A DNA stretch of 64,000 bases from Stakelama sediminis (GCF_014199335.1 NZ_JACIJI010000002.1:62001-126000), one strand, 5' to 3'. Counted from the first letter of the stretch, positions 1 through 12,093 are shown. Numbers and translations: made by a program. The notes: a model not told the origin generated them from the letters alone.

Positions 1-16
1 ATGATCGTTTCGATGC

Positions 17-985
17 TCATTGCGTATGTTCCTGTGCAAAGGCCGCTGCCGCGCCGAACAGGCCGGGTTGCGGATGGGTGATGAGTTTTACGGGGATGGA
101 CTGCATCAGCGACTGGAACCGGCCCTTGGCCGCGAACCGCTGACCAAAGCCGGATTCGAGCAGATTGTCTTTGAGGCGAAGGCCAAGCCCACCGGCAATC
201 ACCACGGCGGTCGGGCCGTGCGCAAGCGCCAGATCGCCTGCAACCGCACCCAGCGCCAGACAGAAGCGGTCGAGTGCCGCCACCGCCAGCTTGTCTTCCC
301 CCTTGAACGCTGCTTCCCAGATCGCGCGGTCATCCTGAAACGAGACGCGCTCGCCCTCCAGCGCCGCCAGCGTTTCGTATATGCCGACAATTGCCGGGCC
401 GGAGCACACGCGCTCGACGGAAACGCGGGTATAGGTGTTGCGCAGCCGCTTCAGTAGCTGGTCCTCAATCCCGTCGAGCGGCGAAAAGTCCATATGCCCG
501 CCTTCGGTTTCAATGACATGATAGCCGTTCCTGACACGCAGTACCTGCGCAACGCCCAGTCCGGTTCCTGGGCCGCAAATGGTGATCGAGCCATGATCGG
601 GCAGCGGTGCTTCGGCACCGCAGAGGTGAATGAAATAATCGTCGTCTAGTTGCGCAACGGCATGACCCACTGCCCCGAAATCGTTGACCAGCGTCCAGGT
701 GTCGACGTTCAGCCGCGAGTTGATGAGCGGCGGACGAATGATCCAAGGATTGTTGGTCATCTTGATCAGCGTATCGTTGATCGGCGAGGCGATGGCGATG
801 CTGATCGCGCGGGGCAGGTCGCGACCGAATTGCTTTCCCGCCGCCTGCCAGGCGAGTTGCAGGCTGGCATGCTCATGCGTTTTCAGCGTGACCGGATCGC
901 CGAGCGATAGGACTTTGCCGTCCTCCACCTCCGCGATGGCGAAGCGCGCATGGGTTCCGCCAATATCGGCTGCGACCACTTCCAT
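17..985 (-). CDS. glk: glucokinase
   Basis: Cytoplasmic ATP:glucose 6-phosphotransferase, the entry step that feeds the Entner-Doudoroff pathway. The 322-residue length is normal for Glk of the bacterial hexokinase group. Visible motifs are the phosphate-binding DIGGTHARFA near residues 7-16, NDFGA at 101-105 with the likely catalytic Asp102, and GPGTGLG at 138-144. It is the last gene of the minus-strand zwf-pgl-edd-glk run and begins 12 bases after the edd stop, with a GGAGAA ribosome site ahead of the ATG. The same gene association is known from Zymomonas and sphingomonads. The call is secure. Confidence 0.96.
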   Translation of the reverse strand: MEVVAADIGGTHARFAIAEVEDGKVLSLGDPVTLKTHEHASLQLAWQAAGKQFGRDLPRAISIAIASPINDTLIKMTNNPWIIRPPLINSRLNVDTWTLVNDFGAVGHAVAQLDDDYFIHLCGAEAPLPDHGSITICGPGTGLGVAQVLRVRNGYHVIETEGGHMDFSPLDGIEDQLLKRLRNTYTRVSVERVCSGPAIVGIYETLAALEGERVSFQDDRAIWEAAFKGEDKLAVAALDRFCLALGAVAGDLALAHGPTAVVIAGGLGLRLKDNLLESGFGQRFAAKGRFQSLMQSIPVKLITHPQPGLFGAAAAFAQEHTQ

Positions 986-997
986 GCCATTTTCTCC

Positions 998-2827
998 TTA
1001 CAGTTCTGCCGACGCCAATATTGCCGAAGCGCCCTTTTCGGCTTCATCGGCGGCACCACGCATCAGGGCAAACAGTTCACGGCCTGTGCCGGTTGCAGGC
1101 GGCGGTGCTTTTGCCAGTTCGCGCTGCGCCCATTCGGCTGGATCGACTTTGGCATCCAGCGTCCCGGCTTCGGCGTCGAGGCGGATGATATCGCCGTCGC
1201 GGATCTTCGCGATCGGACCGCCGCCCAGTGCTTCGGGGCTGAGATGAATGGCGCACGGCACCTTGCCGCTGGCACCCGACATCCGGCCGTCGGTGACCAG
1301 CGCGACGCGAAAGCCCCGGTTTTGCAGCACACTGAGCGGTGGCGTCAGCTTGTGGAGTTCGGGCATGCCATTGGCTTTCGGTCCCTGAAAGCGGACGACG
1401 ACCACGACATCGCGGTCGAGCTCTCCCGCCTTGAACGCTGCCTGCACCGATGCCTGATCGGAAAAAACGCGTGCCGGTGCCTCGATCACCCAGCGATCTT
1501 CCTCGACCGCGCTTGTCTTGATGCAGGCGCGGCCCAGATTTCCGATCAGGATGCGGAAACCGCCTTCGGCCGAGAAGGGGCGGTCGACGGTGCGTACGAT
1601 CTTGTCATCGCCGCTTTCCTTCGGATGCGCATTCCAGACCAGCATATCGTCCTTGATCGTCGGCTTGGTCGCATAGGCGGGGAAACCCTTGTCCGCGACC
1701 GTCAGGATATCGGAATGGATCAGCCTGCCGTTGATCAGCTCGCGGATGACGAAGGAGGGGCCACCGGCATCTTCGAACATGTTCACGTCGGCCGACCCGT
1801 TGGGATAAACGCGGGTAAGCAGCGGTACGACCTTCGACAGCCGGTCGAAATCCTCCCAGTCGAGGACGATGCCTGCCGAACGCGCAATGGCGGGCAGATG
1901 GATCAGGTGGTTGGTCGATCCGCCGGTAGCGAGCAGCACGATGGCCGCATTGATGATCGCCTTTTCATCGACGCAATGGCCGACGGGGCGATAGTCATTG
2001 CCGTCCCAGCCGATTTCGGCAAGCCGGTGCATCGCCGAACGCGTCAGTTCCTGACGCAGCTTGGTGCCCGGATTGGCGAAGGCCGCACCCGGCATATGCA
2101 GGCCCATGGCCTCCATCATCATCTGATTGGAATTGGCGGTGCCGTAAAAAGTGCAGGTGCCTTTCGAATGATAGGCGGCGATTTCGGCTTCGAGCAGTTC
2201 CTCGCGCGTCGCCTTGCCCTCGGCATAGCGTTCGCGAACCTGCGCCTTTTCCTTGTTGGGCAGGCCCGAACGCATGGGGCCGCCGGGAATCATCACCATC
2301 GGCAGGTGCCCGAACCGGAGCGCGCCGATCAGCAGGCCGGGAACGATCTTGTCGCAAATGCCGAGCAGGGCGGCCCCTTCGAACATACCGTGGCTCAGTG
2401 CCACCGCCGTCGACATGGCGATGGTATCGCGGCTGAACAGCGACAATTCCATGCCCGGAAAGCCCTGTGTCACGCCGTCGCACATCGCGGGAACACCGCC
2501 CGCCACCTGAGCGGTAATGCCCGCTTCCAGCGCCCAGAGCTTCATCTTTTCCGGGTAGCGGTAATAGGTCGCATGGGCCGACAGCATGTCGTTATAGGCA
2601 GTAACGATACCGACATTCATGCGGCGACCGTCCTTCATCGAATCGCGCTGTTCGTCGGTGCCCGCAAAACCATGGGCGAGATTGGCGCAACCGAGACGCG
2701 GCCGGTCCACGCCCGATTCACGTTCCCGGCGGATCAGGTCGAGATAGGCCTTGCGGCTTTTCTTCGACGCTTCGATCACGCGGTCGGTGACGGCGGCGAT
2801 TTCGGCGTGGACGGGCATGTCAGGCAC
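998..2827 (-). CDS. edd: phosphogluconate dehydratase
   Basis: Converts 6-phosphogluconate to 2-keto-3-deoxy-6-phosphogluconate (KDPG), the signature Entner-Doudoroff reaction. The 609-residue length fits the IlvD/Edd dehydratase family. Conserved cysteine patches expected to hold the iron-sulfur cluster are visible: LGCANLAHG near residue 46, CDGVTQG and [10 protein letters not shown] further on. Edd rather than dihydroxy-acid dehydratase (IlvD) is favoured by the neighbours zwf, pgl and glk and by full-length similarity. Its start overlaps the end of pgl by 8 bases, which suggests translational coupling. No KDPG aldolase (eda) is in this cluster; a related KDPGal aldolase lies at 53580. Confidence 0.96.
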   Translation of the reverse strand: MPDMPVHAEIAAVTDRVIEASKKSRKAYLDLIRRERESGVDRPRLGCANLAHGFAGTDEQRDSMKDGRRMNVGIVTAYNDMLSAHATYYRYPEKMKLWALEAGITAQVAGGVPAMCDGVTQGFPGMELSLFSRDTIAMSTAVALSHGMFEGAALLGICDKIVPGLLIGALRFGHLPMVMIPGGPMRSGLPNKEKAQVRERYAEGKATREELLEAEIAAYHSKGTCTFYGTANSNQMMMEAMGLHMPGAAFANPGTKLRQELTRSAMHRLAEIGWDGNDYRPVGHCVDEKAIINAAIVLLATGGSTNHLIHLPAIARSAGIVLDWEDFDRLSKVVPLLTRVYPNGSADVNMFEDAGGPSFVIRELINGRLIHSDILTVADKGFPAYATKPTIKDDMLVWNAHPKESGDDKIVRTVDRPFSAEGGFRILIGNLGRACIKTSAVEEDRWVIEAPARVFSDQASVQAAFKAGELDRDVVVVVRFQGPKANGMPELHKLTPPLSVLQNRGFRVALVTDGRMSGASGKVPCAIHLSPEALGGGPIAKIRDGDIIRLDAEAGTLDAKVDPAEWAQRELAKAPPPATGTGRELFALMRGAADEAEKGASAILASAEL

Positions 2828-3527
2828 TCCAGTGAATATCGACGGGAAGTTCGGCGGCGGCGAGGACGCGACCGATGGGGTAGGGCGATCCTGCCCCCTG
2901 CGCGATCGCTTCCTCGATCACATCGCGTTTCTTCTGGCCGGTGACGGCGATCATCAGCGCGGCGGAAGCGGTGATTGCGGCAAGCGACAGGGTAACGCGG
3001 GCGACCGGAGCTTCGGGCGGCAGCGGATCGGGCATGACGCCCAGCGCGCGGCGTTCCTTCGGGCCGTTGATTGCTTCGTCGAAATCGGGGCCGGGGAAGA
3101 TCGAGGCGGTGTGTCCGTCACCGCCGACACCCAGCAGGCACAGGTCGAGCGGCCAGTGAAAATCCTGCAACCGTGCATCGGCGGCACGGCCCGCGGCCTT
3201 GTAATCCTCCGCTGCCTCGCTGATGATCGGGATGACGCGCGCGCCCAGCGGGATGAAGGTCTTTCCCAGCATGGTGACGTTCGACAGGTCGTCGCCCATC
3301 GGCACGATCCGGTCGTCGCCGGGGATGATCGTCACATGCTTCCAGTTGATCTTGGCTTCCGCAAGCCGCTCGTAAATGGGGATGGGTGTCTTGCCGCCCG
3401 GCAGCGCGATGACGGCACCGCCACGGGCATCCAGAGCGCTTTCGATGATGAAGCGGATATCGCCCGCAACGGCCTCTGCCATTTCGGACGTATCGTCATA
3501 GTCCCACCATTCGATTTCGTCGGTCAT
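2820..3527 (-). CDS. pgl: 6-phosphogluconolactonase
   Basis: Hydrolyses 6-phosphoglucono-lactone to 6-phosphogluconate, linking Zwf to Edd. The 235-residue protein has the NagB/Pgl fold signatures LPGGKTPIPIYERL in its N-terminal third and GVGGDGHTASIFPG in the middle. It lies between zwf (76-base gap) and edd (8-base overlap) in the same operon. The start is the ATG after a weak GGAGCC ribosome site. Confidence 0.94.
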   Translation of the reverse strand: MTDEIEWWDYDDTSEMAEAVAGDIRFIIESALDARGGAVIALPGGKTPIPIYERLAEAKINWKHVTIIPGDDRIVPMGDDLSNVTMLGKTFIPLGARVIPIISEAAEDYKAAGRAADARLQDFHWPLDLCLLGVGGDGHTASIFPGPDFDEAINGPKERRALGVMPDPLPPEAPVARVTLSLAAITASAALMIAVTGQKKRDVIEEAIAQGAGSPYPIGRVLAAAELPVDIHWSA

Positions 3528-3603
3528 GCCGGCTCCTTGTCCTATATATGGTGATGCAGGGGCAACGGTTCAGCCCCTGCCATGATCCGCCGCTGCGGGC
3601 GGT

Positions 3604-5061
3604 TTATTCCTGCCAGGTGACGCCGTCGCGTTCGGTCAGCGCGATTGCCGAAGACGGTCCCCAGCTTCCCGAAGGATAGGTTTTGGGCTTTGTCGCATTG
3701 GCGCGCCAGCCTTCGCGGATGCCGTCGATCCAGCGCCATTGCGCCTCCACCTCATCGCGGCGGACGAACAGCGTCGGATCGCCTTCGATCAGGTCGAGCA
3801 ACAGGCGCTCATAAGCAATGCGCCGCCGGGTACCCGCAAAGGCGGTGTCGAGCGACAGGTCGAGCGGCACTTCACGCAGGCGGATACCTTCGCGGTCGAG
3901 GCCGGGCTCCTTCGCCATCACCAGCAGGCGGACATATTCCTCCGGCTGAAGGCGTATAACCAGCGTATTGGGTTGCAGCATGCCGCCACGCTCAGCGAAA
4001 ATCGAATGCGGCACCGGCTTGAACTGAATGACGATTTCGGAATGCCGGACGGGCAGACGCTTGCCGGTGCGCAGGTAAAAGGGCACGCCCTGCCAGCGCC
4101 AGTTATCGACATGCGCCTTCAGCGCGACAAAGGTTTCAGTGTCGGAATCGCGGCCCAACTCGTCATCATAGCCGTTGACCAGCTCCCCCGACACCGCGCC
4201 TGAACGATATTGGCCGGTGACGGTGAAATGCGGTGCTTCCTGCGGGGTGATCGGACGCAGCGAACGCAGCACCTTCACCTTTTCGTCGCGGATCGACGTG
4301 CCGTCGAAGCGGGCGGGCGGTTCCATCGCGATCAGTGCAAGCAGTTGCAGCACATGGTTCTGGACCATGTCGCGCAGCGCGCCGGAATCGTCATAATAGC
4401 CCGCACGGCCTTCCAGCCCGACGGTTTCGGAAATGGTGATCTGGACATGATCGATGCCGCCCGCATTCCAGACCGGCTCGAACATCGTATTGCCGAAGCG
4501 CAGCGCGAGAATGTTCTGAACGGTTTCCTTGCCGAGATAATGGTCGATGCGGAAAGTGCGCTCCTCCGGAAAGGCTTCCGCGACGATATCGTTGATCTCG
4601 CAGCTCGATTCCAGATCGTGGCCCAGCGGCTTTTCCAGGCTGATGCGCACTTCGGGACCGGCAAGCCCCGCCGATTCCAGCCCCTTGATCGTGGGGCCGA
4701 ACAGCGATGGAGCGGTCGACAGGAAAATGGCAAGTCCGCCGGAAATATCCCCCAGCTTGGTCGCCAGATCGTCAAACCCTTCCAGCGTCGATGCATCAAG
4801 CGGCTGGTACTGCAGTCGTTTCAGAAAGGCGGAAATAGCGGCCGCGTCCTTGCGGTCTTCCGGCAAAAACGTGTCGAGCGCTTCCTTCGCGAAATTGCGA
4901 TAGGCTTCGTCGTCCAGTTCCGATCGCGCCGTACCGGTAATCGTCAGCGTGTCGAGAAGCAGGCCATCGGCATGCAGGCCATAGAGCGAGGGAAGCAACA
5001 TGCGCCGGGCCAGATCGCCGGTCGCACCGAACAGCAGCAGCTTGCTCGCGGGTTGGCCCAT
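3604..5061 (-). CDS. zwf: glucose-6-phosphate 1-dehydrogenase
   Basis: Oxidises glucose-6-phosphate to 6-phosphoglucono-lactone with NAD(P)+. The 485-residue length is typical. GATGDLARR at residues 12-20 is the dinucleotide-binding turn, and RIDHYLGKE in the first half is the catalytic signature. It is the first gene of the zwf-pgl-edd-glk operon. The 122-base gap upstream to argC should hold the operon promoter; a GCCCC/GGGGC stem-loop in that gap could end argC transcription or act as a leader structure. Confidence 0.97.
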   Translation of the reverse strand: MGQPASKLLLFGATGDLARRMLLPSLYGLHADGLLLDTLTITGTARSELDDEAYRNFAKEALDTFLPEDRKDAAAISAFLKRLQYQPLDASTLEGFDDLATKLGDISGGLAIFLSTAPSLFGPTIKGLESAGLAGPEVRISLEKPLGHDLESSCEINDIVAEAFPEERTFRIDHYLGKETVQNILALRFGNTMFEPVWNAGGIDHVQITISETVGLEGRAGYYDDSGALRDMVQNHVLQLLALIAMEPPARFDGTSIRDEKVKVLRSLRPITPQEAPHFTVTGQYRSGAVSGELVNGYDDELGRDSDTETFVALKAHVDNWRWQGVPFYLRTGKRLPVRHSEIVIQFKPVPHSIFAERGGMLQPNTLVIRLQPEEYVRLLVMAKEPGLDREGIRLREVPLDLSLDTAFAGTRRRIAYERLLLDLIEGDPTLFVRRDEVEAQWRWIDGIREGWRANATKPKTYPSGSWGPSSAIALTERDGVTWQE

Positions 5062-5183
5062 ATGCGCGTTTTTCCTTTCGGTTTGCGGATCGCTCCGGCC
5101 CTAGGCAAGCTTGCCCCAAATGGCAACGGGGCAGGGCGATGCATTCGATTTCAGCCGTCGCGGACGACTGTATCGAACATATA

Positions 5184-6119
5184 TTATAGCGTCAGGCCGG
5201 TAGCCGGATCGAGTCCCGCCATCAGGTTGAGATTTTGCACTGCCGCCCCCGCCGCGCCCTTGCCCAGATTGTCGAGCGTGGCGATCAGGCGTGCCTGACC
5301 ACGTTCCTCATTCCCGAACACACGTAATGTCATACGATCGGTACCGGCATCGGCCTCGATCATGATGGCGCTCACGCCTTCGGACGGTTCTACGTGGACA
5401 AGCGCCGAACCGGCATAGGCGTCGGTCAGTGCCTTTTCGCAGGCAGCGAGCGACGGCTTGCGGGGCAGGGCGTGGAGCGCAAGGGGCACCTCCACCAGCA
5501 TGCCGCGATACGTGTCGGCGACGGCAGGCTGAAAGATCGGCGGATGTTCCAGCCGCGCATGTTTTTGCATTTCCGGCACATGCTTGTGCGCCAGCGACAG
5601 GCCGTAATTGCGAAAAGCGGATGGTGGCCCGCCTTCGCCTTCGAATTCCGCGATCATCGACCGACCGCCGCCCGAATAGCCCGACGTCGCATTAACGCTG
5701 AGCGGCCAGTCGGCGGGGATCAGGCCCAAGCGGATCAGCGGGCGCACCAGTGCCAGAAAGCCGGTCGGGTAGCAGCCCGGATTTGCGACCCGCGATGCGC
5801 CGGCGATCCGATCCGCCTGATCCGGTTCCAGTTCGGGCAGGCCATAGACCCATCCTTCGGCAACCCGGTGCGCGGTGGAGGCATCGATTACCCGTGTTTT
5901 ATCGTTGTCGATCATCGTCACCGCCTCACGCGCGGCATCGTCCGGCAGGCAGAGAATGACGAAATCGGCGTCGTTCAGTGCCTCTTTGCGGGCATCGGCG
6001 TCCTTGCGCCGCGCCTCATCCAGCCGCACGATTTCGAAGCCGCCATGGCGCGTCAGCCGCTCGACGATTTCCAGCCCGGTGGTACCGACACCGCCATCGA
6101 TGAAAACGCTCTGCTTCAC
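5184..6119 (-). CDS. argC: N-acetyl-gamma-glutamyl-phosphate reductase (short type)
   Basis: NADPH-dependent reduction of N-acetylglutamyl-phosphate in arginine synthesis. At 311 residues it matches the shorter type-2 ArgC class. An N-terminal GGVGTTGLEI nucleotide-binding turn and the catalytic-cysteine motif ANPGCYPTGF near residue 118 are visible. It starts with GTG and overlaps the stop of the NlpC/P60 gene by four bases (GTGA), so the two are probably co-transcribed. Confidence 0.93.
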   Translation of the reverse strand: MKQSVFIDGGVGTTGLEIVERLTRHGGFEIVRLDEARRKDADARKEALNDADFVILCLPDDAAREAVTMIDNDKTRVIDASTAHRVAEGWVYGLPELEPDQADRIAGASRVANPGCYPTGFLALVRPLIRLGLIPADWPLSVNATSGYSGGGRSMIAEFEGEGGPPSAFRNYGLSLAHKHVPEMQKHARLEHPPIFQPAVADTYRGMLVEVPLALHALPRKPSLAACEKALTDAYAGSALVHVEPSEGVSAIMIEADAGTDRMTLRVFGNEERGQARLIATLDNLGKGAAGAAVQNLNLMAGLDPATGLTL

Positions 6120-7030
6120 GCGCCGATCCTCCGCTGCGCGACAACCGGGCCGAACCGCCCTGAACCGATCACCGCATCGATCGATTCGATCGTGACCGGC
6201 AAGCTATCCGCAACGGCGTGTATGACGTGATCAGAGTCGGTCAGCATGACGACGTGATTGGCGAAGAAAATCAGGTCACCGCGTTGCAGGGCAGTACCCT
6301 CCTCAAGCGGAATGCCCAGTTCCGCCGCTTGTACGTCGCAAAAGCGCGGTGCCGAAATTCCAGCTATTTCGAGCGCGAGGAAAACGAGACCGGTGCAATT
6401 CACGCCTTCGCCGGAACGTCCGCCCGTCTTTCCGGAGATGCCGACCAGCGATTCGGCGACGGCAACATAGTCGCCGCTGCGTTTCCCGGTCAGCGAGGTC
6501 AGCGCCTTCGACTCCATGACGCCGCCATCCTGCAACATTGCCTGGGCGCCGTTGATTTCGGCGGCAACGCGCGCACCCATCGGCAGAGTATGGATGACGG
6601 AGCCATCGGCGGCATTCACATGTGCGTTTGGCTGTATGACGATATGCGTCGCGGCAATTGGGTCCTGCAAAGCGTCGGCGGGAATATAGCCGACGCTGCG
6701 ATCTACCTGTGCAATGCCCCATGCCTGGTCACCGACCAGTTCCAGCAGTTCAAATCCTTCACCGCAAAGCACTTCGGACAGAATGGGGGCCTCTGCTCCC
6801 GTTCCATCCCGCAACGGCGCGGAACGGGAAAGGGTGCGATACACGGCTGCGGCGTAATGCGGGGCGAAAACCCGGCTTGCCAGACGGACATCGGCGAGGT
6901 CGCGGCGGGCGGCATCGCGCCGCGCGTCAATGGGCGTCGAGCGCCCGGTCAGTGCGAAACGGTCCGGCGTTGGACCGTCGGATACTGGATTGCTGGACGT
7001 CGCCGGCGACGAAATGCCCGAACTCTGCAA
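6116..7030 (-). CDS. NlpC/P60 (C40) family cell-wall peptidase
   Basis: Likely gamma-D-glutamyl-diamino acid endopeptidase acting on peptidoglycan. The N-terminal half resembles bacterial SH3-like repeats (GEGFELLELVGDQAWGIAQV, then GYIPADAL). The C-terminal catalytic domain shows the nucleophile in GVNCTGLVF and a histidine in FFANHVVML. The usual D-C-S-G is N-C-T-G here. The start is doubtful: an ATG at 7120 would overlap the MarR-like gene by about 190 bases, a TTG at 7030 by about 100, and homology-like sequence begins near 6950. The stop overlaps argC. Confidence 0.78.
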   Translation of the reverse strand: MQSSGISSPATSSNPVSDGPTPDRFALTGRSTPIDARRDAARRDLADVRLASRVFAPHYAAAVYRTLSRSAPLRDGTGAEAPILSEVLCGEGFELLELVGDQAWGIAQVDRSVGYIPADALQDPIAATHIVIQPNAHVNAADGSVIHTLPMGARVAAEINGAQAMLQDGGVMESKALTSLTGKRSGDYVAVAESLVGISGKTGGRSGEGVNCTGLVFLALEIAGISAPRFCDVQAAELGIPLEEGTALQRGDLIFFANHVVMLTDSDHVIHAVADSLPVTIESIDAVIGSGRFGPVVAQRRIGA

Positions 7031-7322
7031 GAAACTCTGCCCCTTCCGTGGTGCGTGCAATAAAGATGTTACGCTTATCGGTATCGTCACGCTGGCGGCG
7101 GAGATAGCCGAGCGCACCAAGTCTATTCAAGGCACGAGTTACCACGGGCTTGGAAACGTTCAAGGCGCGCGCGAGTCCGCGCACCGTATGGGGGCCGGGT
7201 TCAAGGTAGACGAGCATCAGAAGCGCCATCTGGCGATTTGTCAGATCGGGTTCGCCGGAGCGAACATAATCGACCAGCGTAGCCATCCAGTTGAACAGCG
7301 GTTTTTCTGCAATTGCAGTCAC
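6927..7322 (-). CDS. MarR-family winged-helix regulator
   Basis: A 131-residue DNA-binding protein. A winged-helix core is visible in residues 25-90: LTNRQMALLMLVYL, then GPHTVRGLARALNVSKPVVTRALNRLGALGYLRR, then the wing with DDTDKRNIFIARTTEG. This is typical of MarR-like regulators. Its 3' end overlaps the N-terminal part of the NlpC/P60 frame, which is unusual and leaves that gene's start open. It is divergent from secG. The target is unknown. Confidence 0.8.
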   Translation of the reverse strand: MTAIAEKPLFNWMATLVDYVRSGEPDLTNRQMALLMLVYLEPGPHTVRGLARALNVSKPVVTRALNRLGALGYLRRQRDDTDKRNIFIARTTEGAEFLAEFGHFVAGDVQQSSIRRSNAGPFRTDRALDAH

Positions 7323-7533
7323 ATTACCTACTCATACCATCATTATTCGGCCATCGTTACAGCAACGCAAAGACCGTCTTATAAAGGCTCAACGCGTGCG
7401 AACGGCGGAGGTTTCAGAAAGGGCGCGGATTGTTTGCCGGGACTTTTCGGGCGCAATGGGATTTGGGCGGTTGATTGGGAAGGCAGGCTCGCCTATGTCG
7501 CCGCTTTCCGCTGCAAATTGGTTTTGATCGTTC

Positions 7534-7920
7534 ATGCTGTTCACCTTTCTTCTCGTCGTCCAGGCAATTATCGCGGCGCTGCTCGTGACCGTGATCCTGA
7601 TGCAGAAGTCCGAAGGCGGTGGCCTGACGTCCGGGGGCAGCCCCAGCGGCCTGATGTCGGCACGCGGTGCGGCCGATTTTCTGACGCGGTCGACAGCAGT
7701 GCTGGCTACCCTGTTCGTGGCGATGAGCATTTTGCTCGCGGTGCTGGCGGCGACGCGCGAATCAACGACGATCGATACATCGCTTGCCGGTCAGTCGGGT
7801 GCCGTGACCAGTGCACCGGCCCCGCAGCAGACGGGCGCGCCTACCGATAACGCGGCTGCGGCAACCCCCGCTAATGCGGCGGCCACCGACTCCAACAGTT
7901 CGGTTCCGCTGGCGCAGTAA
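7534..7920 (+). CDS. secG: preprotein translocase subunit SecG
   Basis: Accessory inner-membrane subunit of the SecYEG export channel. The first transmembrane segment is at residues 2-23. It is followed by the diagnostic QKSEGGGLTSGGSPSGLMSARG loop region and a second membrane segment near 52-72. The Ala/Thr/Asn-rich C-terminal tail of about 50 residues is common in Alphaproteobacteria. It lies just upstream of pyrG, a familiar order. The usual tpiA neighbour is absent. Confidence 0.94.
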   Translation: MLFTFLLVVQAIIAALLVTVILMQKSEGGGLTSGGSPSGLMSARGAADFLTRSTAVLATLFVAMSILLAVLAATRESTTIDTSLAGQSGAVTSAPAPQQTGAPTDNAAAATPANAAATDSNSSVPLAQ

Positions 7921-7992
7921 ATCACCGCTTGACGCATTTTTTTGACGGCAGGCGGATTCGGGCGCTTGCCGAACCCTCCCTCTTGAAGCTAG

Positions 7993-10250
<2,258 letters not shown>

Positions 10251-10254
10251 CCTT

Positions 10255-10282
10255 TATTATGACTGACTGGTCAGTCATAATA
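10255..10282. promoter_or_regulatory. TetR operator palindrome
   Basis: Two perfect 13-base arms (TATTATGACTGAC and its reverse complement) are separated by TG. The site sits in the 95-base gap between the divergent TetR and monooxygenase genes, five bases from the TetR start. The core TGACTGACTGGTCAGTCA is typical of TetR operators. Assignment to this regulator is inferred from position. Confidence 0.8.
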
Positions 10283-10345
10283 GCATGAAAGTCGAGTCGA
10301 GCGCCATATCCGATTGGCGCAGCCCATTTATGCAGGAGATCATCG

Positions 10346-11530
10346 ATGCGGATTGCGATCAGTGGCGCCGGGGTGGCAGGACCAACGCTCGCATACTGGC
10401 TTCGCAAGGGCGGGCACGAGCCATTCCTGATCGAGAAAGCGTCCGAATTGCGGACCGGCGGTTATGTCATCGATTTTTGGGGACTGGGATACCAGATTGC
10501 CGAAAAGATGGGCGTGATCGATGCTGTCCTTGCCCATGGCTATCAGGTGCAGGAGGTGCGCTTCGTCGGCGATGATGGCAGGCGGGTGAGCGGGTTTCCG
10601 GTCGACGTCCTCGCCGACATGACGCAGGGCAGGTTCACCAGCCTGCCGCGCGGCGATCTGGCCGGCACGATCTTCGACACCATACGGGCCAACACCGAAA
10701 CGCGATTCGGCGACAGTATCGCCGCTATGGAAGAACATGCAGACGGCATCCACCTGACGCTGGAGAGCGGAGAAACGCGCGACGTCGATTTGCTGGTGGG
10801 TGCGGACGGACTGCATTCGAAGGTTCGGTCGCTCGCATTCGGCCCTCAGTCCGATTTTGAACGCGATCTGGGGTATGTCGTCGCTGCGTTCAATGCGCCG
10901 GATTATACGCCCCGCGATGAGGATGTGTATGTCATGCGAGCATGGCCGGGACGCAGTATCTCGCGCTTTGCTCTACGGGACGGCACTACATTGTTGCTGT
11001 TCGTGATGGCGCGCGAATGCTTGCAGCAGCCTTTTCCCCAAACGGACACAGCACGGAAACAGGCGATTCGTCAGGTGTTTGAAGGTGCGGGTTGGGAAAC
11101 GGCAGCGATATTGTCGGCCATGGACCGTGCCGGAGATTTGTATTTCGACCGGGTGAGTCAAATCGAAATGCCGACATGGACAAAGGGCCGGGTGGCGCTG
11201 ATCGGGGACGCCGCCGCCTGTGCGTCCTTGCTGGCCGGTGAAGGGACGGGGCTGGGCATGACCAAAGCCTATGTGCTCGCCGCCGCTTTGGCGCATGGCG
11301 ATGACTATCGAAGCGCTTTCAGTCAGTATGATCGCCAGCTTCAGCCGTTTCTGCGTACCAAGCAGCGATCGGCGCGACAGTTTGCGGGCAGCTTTGCTCC
11401 CAAAACCCGGCTGGCCTTATGGACGCGCAATCTGGCCGCACGCATGCTGGCTTTGCCGGGAGCTGCAAAATTGTTGCTGGGGAACAGTGTGCAGGACGAT
11501 TTCACGCTGCCTGATTTTCCGGCCCGGTAG
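10346..11530 (+). CDS. FAD-dependent monooxygenase (PHBH fold)
   Basis: A 394-residue flavoprotein hydroxylase. The N-terminal Rossmann motif is ISGAGVAGPTLAYWLRKGGH. A DG-type motif occurs in LLVGADGLHSKVR, and the late FAD-ribityl motif is in RVALIGDAAACASLLAGEGTG. It belongs to the broad group that includes TetX and phenol-type hydroxylases; the substrate cannot be read from sequence. A divergent TetR repressor with a strong operator suggests induction by an aromatic or drug-like molecule. Confidence 0.85.
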   Translation: MRIAISGAGVAGPTLAYWLRKGGHEPFLIEKASELRTGGYVIDFWGLGYQIAEKMGVIDAVLAHGYQVQEVRFVGDDGRRVSGFPVDVLADMTQGRFTSLPRGDLAGTIFDTIRANTETRFGDSIAAMEEHADGIHLTLESGETRDVDLLVGADGLHSKVRSLAFGPQSDFERDLGYVVAAFNAPDYTPRDEDVYVMRAWPGRSISRFALRDGTTLLLFVMARECLQQPFPQTDTARKQAIRQVFEGAGWETAAILSAMDRAGDLYFDRVSQIEMPTWTKGRVALIGDAAACASLLAGEGTGLGMTKAYVLAAALAHGDDYRSAFSQYDRQLQPFLRTKQRSARQFAGSFAPKTRLALWTRNLAARMLALPGAAKLLLGNSVQDDFTLPDFPAR

Positions 11531-11622
11531 GGATGCCACGCGAAAGGCGCCCGAACCGGTGTCCGGGCGCCCCTGGCGCGACGCGAAAGGGAGCAAGCCG
11601 CCGCGTCCAATTCAGTGCGATA

Positions 11623-12093
11623 TCAGGCCGCGTTCGCTGCGCGATGTTCGATCGCGTCGGACGGTTCGCTGGTCTTCACCGCAATCTTTTTGGGCTTCAT
11701 CGCCTCGGGAATTTCACGAACCAGTTCGACGGTCAGCAGACCATCGGCAAGCGTTGCATCTTCCACGCGGATGAAGTCGGCAAGTTCGAAACGGCGTTCG
11801 AAGCTGCGGTTGGCGATGCCGACATGCAGGAAGGAATGGTTTTCGTCCTTCTCGCTTTCGGTTTTCCTGCCGGAGATCACCAAAAGGTTCTGCTGGGCGG
11901 TGATATCGATCTCACCGGTTTTGAATCCGGCCACGGCAAGCGTGATGCGGTAGCGGTCTTCGGCAACACGTTCCAGATTGAAGGGCGGATAATTGTCGCC
12001 CGCATTCTGGCGTGCGCTGGTTTCCAGCATGTCGAACAGCCGGTCAAAGCCGATGGCCGAACGACGGAAGGGGGTCAGGTCAACTTGACGCAT
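11623..12093 (-). CDS. small heat-shock protein, Hsp20/IbpA type
   Basis: ATP-independent holdase that binds unfolding proteins. The 156-residue protein begins with MRQVDLTPFRRSAIGFDRLF, typical of alphaproteobacterial IbpA-like proteins. The alpha-crystallin domain covers about residues 35-130 (NLERVAEDRYRITLAVAGF to LADGLLTVELVRE). The start at 12093 is chosen because a GGAGG site precedes it. The 5' leader may be a ROSE-type thermometer with a heat-shock promoter further upstream. Confidence 0.94.
   Translation of the reverse strand: MRQVDLTPFRRSAIGFDRLFDMLETSARQNAGDNYPPFNLERVAEDRYRITLAVAGFKTGEIDITAQQNLLVISGRKTESEKDENHSFLHVGIANRSFERRFELADFIRVEDATLADGLLTVELVREIPEAMKPKKIAVKTSEPSDAIEHRAANAA

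Noticed and set aside
950..2944. 664-codon open frame antisense to edd
   Set aside because: High GC makes long antisense frames common; edd is certain and the antisense product is Arg/His-rich without motifs.
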